In this document: positions 33,828 to 41,738 of the stretch, piece after piece
Layout of the letters: the number at the start of each line of letters is the position of its first letter
How positions within the stretch are numbered: position 1 is the first letter of the stretch
NCBI RefSeq assembly: GCF_000613185.1
Contig: NZ_CCBB010000003.1
Coordinates: 1,860,001-1,924,000 of the forward strand
Source: Mycolicibacterium cosmeticum
Lineage (GTDB): Bacteria > Actinomycetota > Actinomycetes > Mycobacteriales > Mycobacteriaceae
DNA length: 64,000 nt
Direction: 5' to 3'
The notes under the pieces: generated by a model
Databases searched by the model: none
Told to the model about the DNA's origin: nothing
Seen by the model: only the letters and a program-made list of their open reading frames with translations
Made by a program: the position numbers and the translations under genes

Positions 33828-34822
33828 ACCGGTTGGCGCAGTATCGATTCGGGCGCCGCGCAGAAGCTGTGGCACACCCGGTCGCGGACGATCATGTCGG
33901 TGGTCTCGGGGTCGAACCAGCGATCCACCACCGCCCAGTGGATCGGATGCATGAGATACGGGCCCATCAAGCCGTCGACGTCGGTGAATTCCTGTTCGAA
34001 GACATGGGTCCACTCACTGGTCCCGATCGCCTCGTCGACGCGGCTGAGCTGCCACGCCGTGATCGTCGAGACATAGCGTGGCATCATCGCCAGTTCATGT
34101 TCGAACGCCGCCACCGTGGCCGCGTCGGTCTCGGGGGTGACCCGCAGCAGCAGGGTGCGATACACCGTCCCGGTGCCTCGATGTCGTGCGCGGCCGCGGT
34201 AGGTTGCACCGTTGACATGGGTGATCGCCGGGTCATCGAGTACGGTGTCGAAATCGGCTTGCCGCCAGGCGGTGTCGTCGGCGAACCGCAGGTGGGCCAG
34301 GATATCGCCGCCATTGCGTGAACCGGGCAGCGTCGGCTGCACGATCCAGGTGAGCGCGCCACTGCGCTGCGCAGCGGCGCGGAGCTCAGCCATGATCCGC
34401 TCGCGATCGGTCTCGGTGGTCTCGATCAGACGCGTCACGCCCAGCGTCTCGACGGAGTGTTCCGAGGTGGCCGGCGGCAGCGCCGGCACGTCCTCGACGG
34501 TCACGTCGGCGGCGGCCGAGGCGACGCTGCGGCTGCGTTGCGTGATGAGATCGGACACGCTGTCCCACCATTGCGCCACCGCGGGGTCGGGACGGCCCTG
34601 CCAGGTCATGCGCCACCACGCCTGGGCATCGGGCAGCGACCAGGTGATGGTGACGACGTTGGCCCGATCGTCGAACCAGATGGGTGGGCTGACCAGGACT
34701 TCGCGCAGCGTCATGCCGCGGCGCCGCGCCGCGGGGGCGTATCCGGCCAGGTAGGAATCCACGAAGCGCCGAGCACATCCGGGCTCGGTGACCACCCGGT
34801 CGACGACGAGGACCTCCGACAT
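33824..34822 (-). CDS. Unknown protein with Dabb/ferredoxin-like repeats
   Basis: A 332-residue soluble protein that reads as two or three alpha+beta dimeric-barrel-like repeats. Each has a strand such as VLVVDRVVTEPG or ILAHLRFADDTAW and helices between. The C-terminal FTDVDGLMGPYLMHPIHWAVVDRWFDPE is typical of the Dabb (stress-responsive A/B barrel) superfamily. No catalytic role can be assigned. Its stop codon overlaps the stop of the convergent SDR gene (CTAG at 33824-33827). A palindrome TCCCG-N5-CGGGA (34865-34879) lies just upstream. Confidence 0.65.
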   Translation of the reverse strand: MSEVLVVDRVVTEPGCARRFVDSYLAGYAPAARRRGMTLREVLVSPPIWFDDRANVVTITWSLPDAQAWWRMTWQGRPDPAVAQWWDSVSDLITQRSRSVASAAADVTVEDVPALPPATSEHSVETLGVTRLIETTETDRERIMAELRAAAQRSGALTWIVQPTLPGSRNGGDILAHLRFADDTAWRQADFDTVLDDPAITHVNGATYRGRARHRGTGTVYRTLLLRVTPETDAATVAAFEHELAMMPRYVSTITAWQLSRVDEAIGTSEWTHVFEQEFTDVDGLMGPYLMHPIHWAVVDRWFDPETTDMIVRDRVCHSFCAAPESILRQPV

Positions 34823-34864
34823 GGCCCGAGGCTATGGTCTGGGACCCAGGCGGTGTCGATGCTC

Positions 34865-34879
34865 TCCCGACCATCGGGA
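34865..34879. promoter_or_regulatory. Inverted repeat TCCCG-N5-CGGGA between divergent genes
   Basis: A perfect 5-bp inverted repeat in the 99-bp region between the Dabb-like gene (minus) and the old-yellow-enzyme gene (plus). It could be an operator; the short arms make chance occurrence possible. Confidence 0.35.
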
Positions 34880-34921
34880 ATCCGCCGTCGACCGCGGCCC
34901 GCGCCGCGCGATGGTAGGGCA

Positions 34922-36157
34922 ATGACGGATCCGTTCAGCCCAGCCCGGCTGGGACCTATCACATTGCGCAATCGCGTGATCAAAGCCGCTACGTCCGAAG
35001 GCCGTTCACCGCATGGCATGGTCACCGACGACCTGATCGCGTTTCACCGATCCTTCGCCGAGGGTGGTGTCGGGATGACCACCGTCGCGTACTGTTGCGT
35101 CTCACCCGAGGCGGCCAGCGCTCCGGGACAGATCGTCATGAACGTGGCCGCGTTGCTCGGTCTGCGCAAGCTCACCGATGCCGTGCACCAGGCGGGTGCG
35201 GCGATCTCGGCGCAGCTCGGGCACGCCGGCGTGGTCGCGCAGCGCGCGCTCACCGGCGTCACCGCGGTGGCACCCAGCAGGTTCATCAACCCGACCTCCT
35301 TCGCCTACTGCCGGGCGATCAGCACCGACGAAATTCGCACGGTGATCAAGCAATTCGGTTCCGCCGCCCAGGTTGCCGTCGACGCCGGATTCGATGCCGT
35401 CGAGTTGCATTTCGGTCACCTCTACCTTCCGAGCTCATTCCTGAGCCCACTGATCAACCGCCGCAAAGACAGCTACGGTGGCTCCATCGACAACCGCTCG
35501 CGGCTGGTGCGCGAGATCGCCGAGCATGTGCGTGCGGTGGTAAATGACCAGATTGCCGTGATCGCCAAACTGGACATGGATGACGGCCTTCCCGGCAGCA
35601 TCTGGATAGACGAGGCGCTTCGCACAGCGCAACTCCTCGACGGCGATGCCACTCTGGATGCGCTGGAACTCACCCAGGGGTCATCGGTGTACAAACCGAT
35701 GTACCTGTTCCGCGGCGACGTGCCGGTACGGGAATTCGCCACGGTGATGCCACCGGCACTGCGTCCGGCGATCAGGTTGTTCGGCAAGCGGACGATGGGG
35801 GTGTATCCGTATCAGAATCTCTACATGCTGGAGGCTGCGCGTCAGTTCGTGCCCGTCATGAGCAATACCAAGCTGATTCTGCTGGGCGGCATCACCGATC
35901 GCGAGCATCTGGAGACCGGACTGCGGGAGGGTTTCGATTTCCTCGCCATGGGCAGGGCGCTTCTGCGCGAGCCCGACCGGGTGAACGTCATGATGGCCGA
36001 ACCGGGTTCCCGTAGTCGGTGCAATCACAACAACAAGTGCATGGTGACCGTGTTCGGGCGCACGCACTGTGTGCTGGACCCGGTCCAGCGCTACGGCGCT
36101 GCCGCCACGCCCGACCGCGGCACCCCGGATCTGTCAGTCGCCGAGCAGCTGACCTAA
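34922..36157 (+). CDS. NADH:flavin oxidoreductase, old yellow enzyme family
   Basis: A 411-residue FMN TIM-barrel reductase. The N-terminus LGPITLRNRVIKAATSEG, the substrate site QLGHAGVVAQ, FDAVELHFGHLYLPSSFLSPLINRR and SYGGSIDNRSR are family-typical. The C-terminus keeps cysteines in CNHNNKC and THC, reminiscent of the 2,4-dienoyl-CoA-reductase 4Fe-4S site, but the second dinucleotide-binding domain is absent. It probably reduces an enone or dienoyl system in the substrate. Its 3' end overlaps the convergent esterase gene by 24 bp. Confidence 0.88.
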   Translation: MTDPFSPARLGPITLRNRVIKAATSEGRSPHGMVTDDLIAFHRSFAEGGVGMTTVAYCCVSPEAASAPGQIVMNVAALLGLRKLTDAVHQAGAAISAQLGHAGVVAQRALTGVTAVAPSRFINPTSFAYCRAISTDEIRTVIKQFGSAAQVAVDAGFDAVELHFGHLYLPSSFLSPLINRRKDSYGGSIDNRSRLVREIAEHVRAVVNDQIAVIAKLDMDDGLPGSIWIDEALRTAQLLDGDATLDALELTQGSSVYKPMYLFRGDVPVREFATVMPPALRPAIRLFGKRTMGVYPYQNLYMLEAARQFVPVMSNTKLILLGGITDREHLETGLREGFDFLAMGRALLREPDRVNVMMAEPGSRSRCNHNNKCMVTVFGRTHCVLDPVQRYGAAATPDRGTPDLSVAEQLT

Positions 36158-37057
36158 GGCGCGGCCGGCTTGCCGGCGGGCGCGCTGGGCGATATCGAAC
36201 ATCGGCATCGTCATGAACCCGTGGATGCCGCCTTCGAACGCGCACCGCGTCGTCGGCACACCGGCGGCCTCCAGGGCGTCGGCGTAGGCAATGCCCTCGT
36301 CGCGCAACGGATCGTGGCCAGCCAGCACGATCACCGCGGGCGGCAATCCGGTGAGCGTGGCCTGCAGTGGTGATGCGTAAGGGTGGACCCGATCACCGAC
36401 GGCTGGAACATACTGATCCCAGTACCACTGCAACGCGGGACGCGGATTGTAAAAACCACGGCCGAACAACCGATATGACGGTGTGTCGAAGTCGGCGGCG
36501 ATCACGGGGTACAGCAGTAGTTGGGCCGCCAGAGTCGGGCCCCCGCGGTCGCGGGCCATCAGGGCGACCACGGCCGCCAGATTTCCGCCGGCACTGTCTC
36601 CGCCGACGGCCACCTTCGTCGGGTCGGCACCCAGGTCGACCGCATGCTCGCTGGCCCAGCAGGTGGCGGCGTAGAGATCCTCCGCCGCGGTGGGCCACCG
36701 GTGCTCGGGTGCCAATCGGTAGGCAACCGAGACGACAACAGCCGGAACGAGGTTGGTCAAACTGCGACACAACCCGTCGTGGCTGTCCAGGTCACAGAAT
36801 ACGAACCCGCCGCCATGGGCATATATCAGCAGGGGTGCCGGCTCTGCCGTGTGTGGTCGATACACGCGGATATCGAGGCGGCCGTTGTCGACCGGGATCT
36901 GGTAGTTCTCCACCGAACCGACGGGTTCGGGATCAGGGTTGGCGACGAAACGGGCGCGGATCGCTGCCCGGGCCTGCTCGCCGGTCATCGTGTGCACGGG
37001 CGGGAAACCGGAGTCGAGGGTTTCGATCACGCCCGCGATCTGCGCGTCGAGCGTCAT
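36134..37057 (-). CDS. HSL-type alpha/beta hydrolase (esterase)
   Basis: A 307-residue carboxylesterase: the HGGG oxyanion motif (YAHGGGFVF), nucleophile GGDSAGGNLA, acid GHDPLRDEG and histidine in GGIHGF. This is the second such enzyme in the island and is similar to mycobacterial LipN/LipI-type proteins. The ATG at 37057 overlaps the stop of the IclR gene by 4 bp, so enzyme and regulator are co-expressed. Ester products of the Baeyer-Villiger enzymes are candidate substrates. Confidence 0.9.
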   Translation of the reverse strand: MTLDAQIAGVIETLDSGFPPVHTMTGEQARAAIRARFVANPDPEPVGSVENYQIPVDNGRLDIRVYRPHTAEPAPLLIYAHGGGFVFCDLDSHDGLCRSLTNLVPAVVVSVAYRLAPEHRWPTAAEDLYAATCWASEHAVDLGADPTKVAVGGDSAGGNLAAVVALMARDRGGPTLAAQLLLYPVIAADFDTPSYRLFGRGFYNPRPALQWYWDQYVPAVGDRVHPYASPLQATLTGLPPAVIVLAGHDPLRDEGIAYADALEAAGVPTTRCAFEGGIHGFMTMPMFDIAQRARRQAGRALGQLLGD

Positions 37058-37890
37058 GCCGGCAGCAGGGCGCCCGGGACCTGGCCGTTCCCGGGACCGC
37101 CACGCAGCGGACGCAGCGGCTGCAAGGTCGGTGCCACTCGTTCCGGACCGTCCTCGGCATTGCGCCAAATGCCCATCGCCGTCATGCGTACGGGTGCTGT
37201 CAACTTCTGGTCGAAGCTCATCCGGTTCATCGGGCCGCACACCGACACGGCCGCGACCGCGGCACCGGCCGGACCGATCGGCGCTGCGACACAACCGAAG
37301 CCGGGAAGGGATTCCTCGCGTTCGAAGGCGACGCCGTGCGCGCGGACCTTGGCCAGTTCGGCTGCCAATTGATGACTCGACCCGATCGAGAACCGCGTCC
37401 TGCGGCGGTCGAGGTCGACTTGTGCCGAAGGGCTGTCGGCGAGGATGGCCTTGCCGACAGCTGTGCAATGCGCGGGCTGGCGTCCTCCGACACGGGTGGG
37501 GATGGCGGTGACCATCTGGCCTCCGATCTTCTCCAGGTACACCACGTCGGCGCCGTCGAGGACGGCCAGATGGACAACCAGTCCGGTGGCGCGGTGCAGG
37601 TCGCGGAGCAAGGGGATGGCCGCCCGATGGATGCGATCCTGATGCACCGCCAGGGACCCGAGTTCCACGAGTCGCATGCCCAGCTCGTAGTCGCGGCCGT
37701 CGCGCCGTAGCCACCGCAGGTGCACCAGGCGCTCCAGCATGCGGTGTGCCGAGGACCGGGGGAGGCCGGTACGGCGCACGATTTGCGCCAAGGTGAGGCG
37801 ACCCGGCCCGTCGAAGGCGTCCAGCACCAGAGAGATTCGGTCGATGACAGCACTGGGCGTCTCGGCGGTCTTCTCGACAGTCATTGTCAT
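37054..37890 (-). CDS. IclR-family transcriptional regulator
   Basis: A 278-residue regulator with an N-terminal winged helix (about residues 15-70: LVLDAFDGPGRLTLAQIVRRTGLPRSSAHRMLERL) and a C-terminal effector-binding domain (GRQPAHCTAVGKAILA, GFGCVAAPIG). A Pro/Arg-rich tail of about 25 residues extends the family length. The ATG at 37890 has GGGAGA 7-8 nt upstream; ATG 37884 is an alternative. AT-rich repeats upstream (37914-37936) are a candidate operator. IclR proteins often sense aromatic acids or pathway intermediates. Confidence 0.88.
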   Translation of the reverse strand: MTMTVEKTAETPSAVIDRISLVLDAFDGPGRLTLAQIVRRTGLPRSSAHRMLERLVHLRWLRRDGRDYELGMRLVELGSLAVHQDRIHRAAIPLLRDLHRATGLVVHLAVLDGADVVYLEKIGGQMVTAIPTRVGGRQPAHCTAVGKAILADSPSAQVDLDRRRTRFSIGSSHQLAAELAKVRAHGVAFEREESLPGFGCVAAPIGPAGAAVAAVSVCGPMNRMSFDQKLTAPVRMTAMGIWRNAEDGPERVAPTLQPLRPLRGGPGNGQVPGALLPA

Positions 37891-37913
37891 GAGAGATCTC
37901 CCATCAGGCTCGG

Positions 37914-37936
37914 ATATGACTATTAGTAATATGACT
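37914..37936. promoter_or_regulatory. Direct repeat ATATGACT x2 upstream of iclR
   Basis: ATATGACT occurs at 37914-37921 and 37929-37936 (15-bp period). The overlapping palindrome ACTA-T-TAGT lies between them. The stretch is conspicuously AT-rich for this genome. It starts 24 bp upstream of the iclR ATG, which fits an autoregulatory site. Confidence 0.5.
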
Positions 37937-38003
37937 GTTTGTAGCACACTGCTGTGCCGCTTGTCACATATCGGCCAAGATTCGAATTGGGTCACGACAG
38001 AAG

Positions 38004-38027
38004 CCCCTGTCGCATACGCGACAGGGG
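38004..38027 (-). terminator. Hairpin downstream of the kstD-like gene
   Basis: The perfect 10-bp stem CCCCTGTCGC/GCGACAGGGG with loop ATAC lies 42 nt past the stop at 38069. No T run follows, as is common for mycobacterial terminators. Confidence 0.65.
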
Positions 38028-38068
38028 GACTCCAGGGGATCGACTCGGCGCAGCGCGCCGCCGGGGCG

Positions 38069-39535
38069 TTACCCGATTGCGGCGGCGCGACCGGCGCGCC
38101 GTCCGTAGAAACTGCCATCGCCGAGGGACACGCCGCTGGCGTAGCCCCACGCCGCCAGGCCTGCGGCACTCCGCCCGGCGGCGAACAAACCGGGGATGGG
38201 CTCGCCGCTGACGTGCAGCACCTCGGCATCAAGGGAGGTGTGCAGACCACCGAGGGTGAAGCCACCGGTGCTGTCGCGGAGGTCGATGGCACCCACCGGG
38301 GATTTGATCGGGTTGAGCCACTGCGCTTTCTTGTGCAAAAGCGGATCCTCGCCGCGCGACGCGCCCTCGTTGTATGCATCGACGGTGGCCCGTAACGAGT
38401 TCGGCGGTAGCCCGATTTCGGCCTCCAGATCGGCGACGGTGTCGGCGACCCACGTCGGCGGCCGAAGCATCAACCGCGGTGTCAGGGACGCTATCGCCTC
38501 CTCCTGGGCGTCGCCGTCGATGATCAGGTACGCGGTGTTGTTCTGGTGATACAGCGTCAGTTGCCCGACCCTGCCCGGATAGGTGTCCTCGGCGACATAG
38601 CGTTGACCGCGTTCGTTCACCAGGATTCCGCGCACCAACTGCTGGGGATCGATGAACAGCGCCACCTCGGTGGCATCCATGTGCGCCAGGTCAGCCCCGA
38701 GTGCCTGCGCCATCCGGATGCCCTGCCCGTCGTGCTGCTCGACCGAGGCGGCCGGTCGCCCGGCGATGCGGGGCGTGTACCGGGTGACCATGCCGGCGTT
38801 GTAGGCGAAACTGCCGGTGGCCAGGATGACGCCGCGGCGGGCGCGGATATCGACGACGGTGCCGTAGCGCCGGGCCCGGATACCCGCGACGCGGCCGTCG
38901 GATTCCACGATCAGCGACTGCACACGCACGTCGTACAGCGACCGTGTTCCGGCCGCCGTCGCGGTGTCGACGAGGCCTTTCATCAGCATGAAACCGGCGC
39001 TGGACTCGCCTTGCTTCTTGTTCTGCATTTGGGGTATGTGCCCGCGCGGCGCGGGCTCGGCAATCGTGTTGAACGGGTAGGCATTTTCGCCGCCGCTGTA
39101 CATCAGCCCCTGGTCGCCTATCGGCTCCCAACCGGGTTCTCCGAAGAATTCGGCTTTGAAGGGCACCCCGCAGCCCACCAGCCAGTCGAAGTGCGCGACA
39201 CTGCCTGCGCAGTAGTCGGCGATACGGTGCTCGTCGGCGCCTGGCCCCATGGCGGCGTTGAGGAAGGCGGCCATGTTCTCCGGTGAATCCTCGAAGCCGC
39301 ATGCCTTTTGGAGGGCTGTTCCGCCGCCGAGGTAGATGAAACCACCCGCCATGGCGGCCGCACCGCCCCATGCGCTGGTGCGTTCGAGTACCAGCACGTC
39401 CGCCCCGGCGCGTGCAGCCTCCACTGCGGCGGCGGCACCGGCGACACCGTAACCGGCGATCACCACGTCGGCCTCGTCGGCCCACTCGGTCACCGCGCTG
39501 ATCGGGATGGGGTGGACGTCGTCGCCGGGGGTCAT
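38069..39535 (-). CDS. FAD-dependent 3-ketosteroid dehydrogenase-like protein
   Basis: A 488-residue flavoprotein of the fumarate-reductase/KstD family. Motifs are GYGVAGAAAAVEAARAGADVLVLERTSAWGG at the N-terminus, an RRGVILATGSFAYN strand and the C-terminal FAD clamp GLFAAGRSAAGLAAWGYASG. It lacks the YPGAG motif of the other KstD here, so it may act on a different ring position (for example a delta4 or seco-intermediate). The ATG at 39535 overlaps the hsaC-like stop (ATGA). It is the third gene of the hsaA-hsaC-kstD-like operon. Confidence 0.83.
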   Translation of the reverse strand: MTPGDDVHPIPISAVTEWADEADVVIAGYGVAGAAAAVEAARAGADVLVLERTSAWGGAAAMAGGFIYLGGGTALQKACGFEDSPENMAAFLNAAMGPGADEHRIADYCAGSVAHFDWLVGCGVPFKAEFFGEPGWEPIGDQGLMYSGGENAYPFNTIAEPAPRGHIPQMQNKKQGESSAGFMLMKGLVDTATAAGTRSLYDVRVQSLIVESDGRVAGIRARRYGTVVDIRARRGVILATGSFAYNAGMVTRYTPRIAGRPAASVEQHDGQGIRMAQALGADLAHMDATEVALFIDPQQLVRGILVNERGQRYVAEDTYPGRVGQLTLYHQNNTAYLIIDGDAQEEAIASLTPRLMLRPPTWVADTVADLEAEIGLPPNSLRATVDAYNEGASRGEDPLLHKKAQWLNPIKSPVGAIDLRDSTGGFTLGGLHTSLDAEVLHVSGEPIPGLFAAGRSAAGLAAWGYASGVSLGDGSFYGRRAGRAAAIG

Positions 39536-40440
39536 GGGCGCATCGCGGCGGGAAGGTCCGACACCCATTGGTGGCCCCAATAACTGTCGGCGGTGATTTC
39601 CTCAGCGGTGTAGGAGGATTCGTCGACGCGCATCCCTTCGGTGCCGAACTCGATGTCCCAGTCGCCGGGACTGCGGACGTAGAACGACACCATCTTGTCG
39701 TTGGTGTGGCGGCCCAGCGTCGAGGACAGTTGGAAGCCTTCGGTGTTGACTCGGTCCAGGGCCTGCCCGACGGCATCGAGGGTGTCGACCTCGACCATCA
39801 GATGGATCAGCCCGGGATCACGCAACGTCTGAGCGGGGCAGATCGCCAAGCTGTGGTGGCGCTGATTGACGCCCATGAACCGAACCCGTACCGGGCCGAA
39901 CTCCGGCGGAACCGGAACGCGGAATGCGCCGCGGGACTTGAAGCCCAAGACCTCGGTGTAGAACTCGAACAAGCCGTTGACGTCGAGTGCGGGCAGCACC
40001 ACATGCCCCAGACCCTGGTCGCCGGTGACGAACCGCGCCCCGTGCGGCGTGATGACGGGGGAATGGTCCAGCACCGCACCGTGGAACACCTCCACGGCGG
40101 TGCCGGCCGGATCCTCGAAGGCGATGACCTCCTCGACGCGCCGGGTGTCGGCCTCTTCCAGCGAGAGCTGCTTGAACGGCACCCCGGCGGCGTCGAGGGC
40201 GGCCTTGACCCGCTCCAGTTCGGCGTGGTCACGTACCTCCCACCCGACGGTCATGATCTTGTCGACCTCGCCGGGCACGATGATGATGCGGGCGGCGCGT
40301 TCGTCCATGCGCAGATACAGCGCGTCGTCGCGCGGTCCCTGCCCTTGGGCGAATCCGAGCACGTTGAAGGCGAAATGGCGCCAGCGCTCGATATCGGCGG
40401 TCGAAGCGGTGACATAGCCGAGGCTCTTGATCAGTCCCAT
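39532..40440 (-). CDS. hsaC: HsaC-like extradiol ring-cleavage dioxygenase
   Basis: A 302-residue two-domain type I extradiol dioxygenase. Fe(II) ligands are H146 (GHVVLP), H213 (HLMVEVD) and E264 (DIEFG), with H196 in RHHS nearby. It closely resembles HsaC of M. tuberculosis, which opens the aromatised A ring of 3,4-DHSA by meta-cleavage. It lies 13 bp after the hsaA-like gene and overlaps the flavoprotein gene by 4 bp. A second, core hsaC is expected elsewhere in such a genome, so this may be a paralogue with altered specificity. Confidence 0.9.
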   Translation of the reverse strand: MGLIKSLGYVTASTADIERWRHFAFNVLGFAQGQGPRDDALYLRMDERAARIIIVPGEVDKIMTVGWEVRDHAELERVKAALDAAGVPFKQLSLEEADTRRVEEVIAFEDPAGTAVEVFHGAVLDHSPVITPHGARFVTGDQGLGHVVLPALDVNGLFEFYTEVLGFKSRGAFRVPVPPEFGPVRVRFMGVNQRHHSLAICPAQTLRDPGLIHLMVEVDTLDAVGQALDRVNTEGFQLSSTLGRHTNDKMVSFYVRSPGDWDIEFGTEGMRVDESSYTAEEITADSYWGHQWVSDLPAAMRP

Positions 40441-40453
40441 GTGAGCTGTCCTC

Positions 40454-41638
40454 TCAGATCATCGCCCGCAGCGGGCCCTGCGGGTCGACACCCAGCGAAC
40501 TGAGCGCCGAGGCGTGGTACACCGTGCCGGGAACGTGGATGGCGTGGGCCTGGCCGACGTGTACATCGCGCCAATACCGTTGCAGGGGTTTGTCCATCCG
40601 GGCTGCGTTGCCACCGCAGCGCGCGAAGATCTCGTCCACGGCCGAGACCGCGCGCCAGACCGCGCGCACCTGGGTGCGCCGACCGGCCGCGCGGTCCTCG
40701 AAAGACACCTCCTTGCCGGCGTCCACCATGTCGAAGATGCGGTCGGCATTGGCCAGTAGTTCCTGGCGGCCTGCGTTGATGTCGGCGGCGGCCTCACCGA
40801 TCGCGTACATCACGTAGGGATCGTCCTTGATGGCCACACCGCTGGAATTCACCCGTTCACGCTGGTAATCGAGGGCGGCCGCCAGCGCGCCCTCTGCGAT
40901 GCCGATGGTTGCCGAGCTGATGCCGAGCGGGAACATCGTCGACCACGGCATCAGGTAGAGCGTCTCGGTCATTCCGGCCTCACGCTGAGCGGTGCCGTCC
41001 ATCACCTTCATCGCGTCCATGGTGCGGTAGGACGGTACGAAGGCATCCTTGACGATGACGTCCTTGGAACCGGTGCCGCGCAATCCGACGACGTTCCAGG
41101 AGTCCTCGACGATCTCGTAGTCCTTGCGCGGCAGGATCATGTGCAGCATCTGGGGTGGCATCAGGGGCTTGCCGTCGGCGTCACCGATCATCGCGCCCAA
41201 AAAAATCCAGTCGCAGTGGTCGGTGCCCGAGCTGAACTGCCAGCGGCCGTTGAAGAGGTAGCCGCCTTCGACCGGCACAGCCACACCTTGAGGGGCATAG
41301 GGGGAGGCCACCCAGGTGTCCACATCGTCGGCCCAGATCTCGGCGGCCACCCGCGGGTCGGCATAGGCCAGTTGGTAGGGGTGGACACCCACCACGCCGT
41401 TGATCCAGCCGGCCGCGGGATCGAGGGCGGCCGTGGCCATCACCGTCTCGGCGAATTCTCGCGGATGAACCTGCAGACCGCCGTGGGTGCTCGGTTGCAG
41501 AAGGCGGATGTTGCCCGCCGATTTCATGAGCTTGACCGTGTCGTCGGTGAGTTTGCCGATCGTCTCGGCTTGAGGTCCTTGGCTGCGCAGCTGGTCTGCC
41601 ATGTCGCGCACCCGGTCGATTACCCGCTCGGTCATCAT
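40454..41638 (-). CDS. hsaA: HsaA-like flavin-dependent hydroxylase
   Basis: A 394-residue acyl-CoA-dehydrogenase-fold monooxygenase, the same length as M. tuberculosis HsaA, which ortho-hydroxylates 3-HSA using reduced flavin from HsaB. Conserved pieces are LLQPSTHGGLQ, GVHPYQLAYAD, SYAP-like SPYAPQG, RWQFSSGTDHCDW, VVGLRGTGSKDVIV and RYWRDVHVGQAH. The first codon is ATG 41638 with another ATG next to it. Its operon promoter carries the island's 13-mer at 41706-41718. Confidence 0.9.
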   Translation of the reverse strand: MMTERVIDRVRDMADQLRSQGPQAETIGKLTDDTVKLMKSAGNIRLLQPSTHGGLQVHPREFAETVMATAALDPAAGWINGVVGVHPYQLAYADPRVAAEIWADDVDTWVASPYAPQGVAVPVEGGYLFNGRWQFSSGTDHCDWIFLGAMIGDADGKPLMPPQMLHMILPRKDYEIVEDSWNVVGLRGTGSKDVIVKDAFVPSYRTMDAMKVMDGTAQREAGMTETLYLMPWSTMFPLGISSATIGIAEGALAAALDYQRERVNSSGVAIKDDPYVMYAIGEAAADINAGRQELLANADRIFDMVDAGKEVSFEDRAAGRRTQVRAVWRAVSAVDEIFARCGGNAARMDKPLQRYWRDVHVGQAHAIHVPGTVYHASALSSLGVDPQGPLRAMI

Positions 41639-41705
41639 GTGGTCCTATCGTCGAGGGCTCTTCAGAGATGATCTATCGCCTCGTATACGCGGGCGAAGAC
41701 CGTTC

Positions 41706-41729
41706 CCGGTCAGCGGAAATCTGTTCCGC
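41706..41729. promoter_or_regulatory. CCGGTCAGCGGAA with inverted TTCCGC upstream of the hsaA operon
   Basis: The exact 13-mer at 41706-41718 is followed by TTCCGC at 41724-41729, giving GCGGAA-N5-TTCCGC. It starts 68 bp upstream of the hsaA-like ATG and is the only intergenic sequence between that gene and kshB. Confidence 0.65.
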
Positions 41730-41738
41730 GGGTGACGC

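Noticed and set aside
37054..38379. Upstream extension of the IclR frame to 441 codons
   Set aside because: The extension crosses the terminator-like hairpin and AT-rich region and has no homology; ATG 37890 has a ribosome-binding site.
39906..39926. GCGGAA matches inside coding sequence (for example here and at 25600 and 47889)
   Set aside because: They lie inside genes without the flanking CCGGTC or an inverted partner; expected by chance at this G+C.
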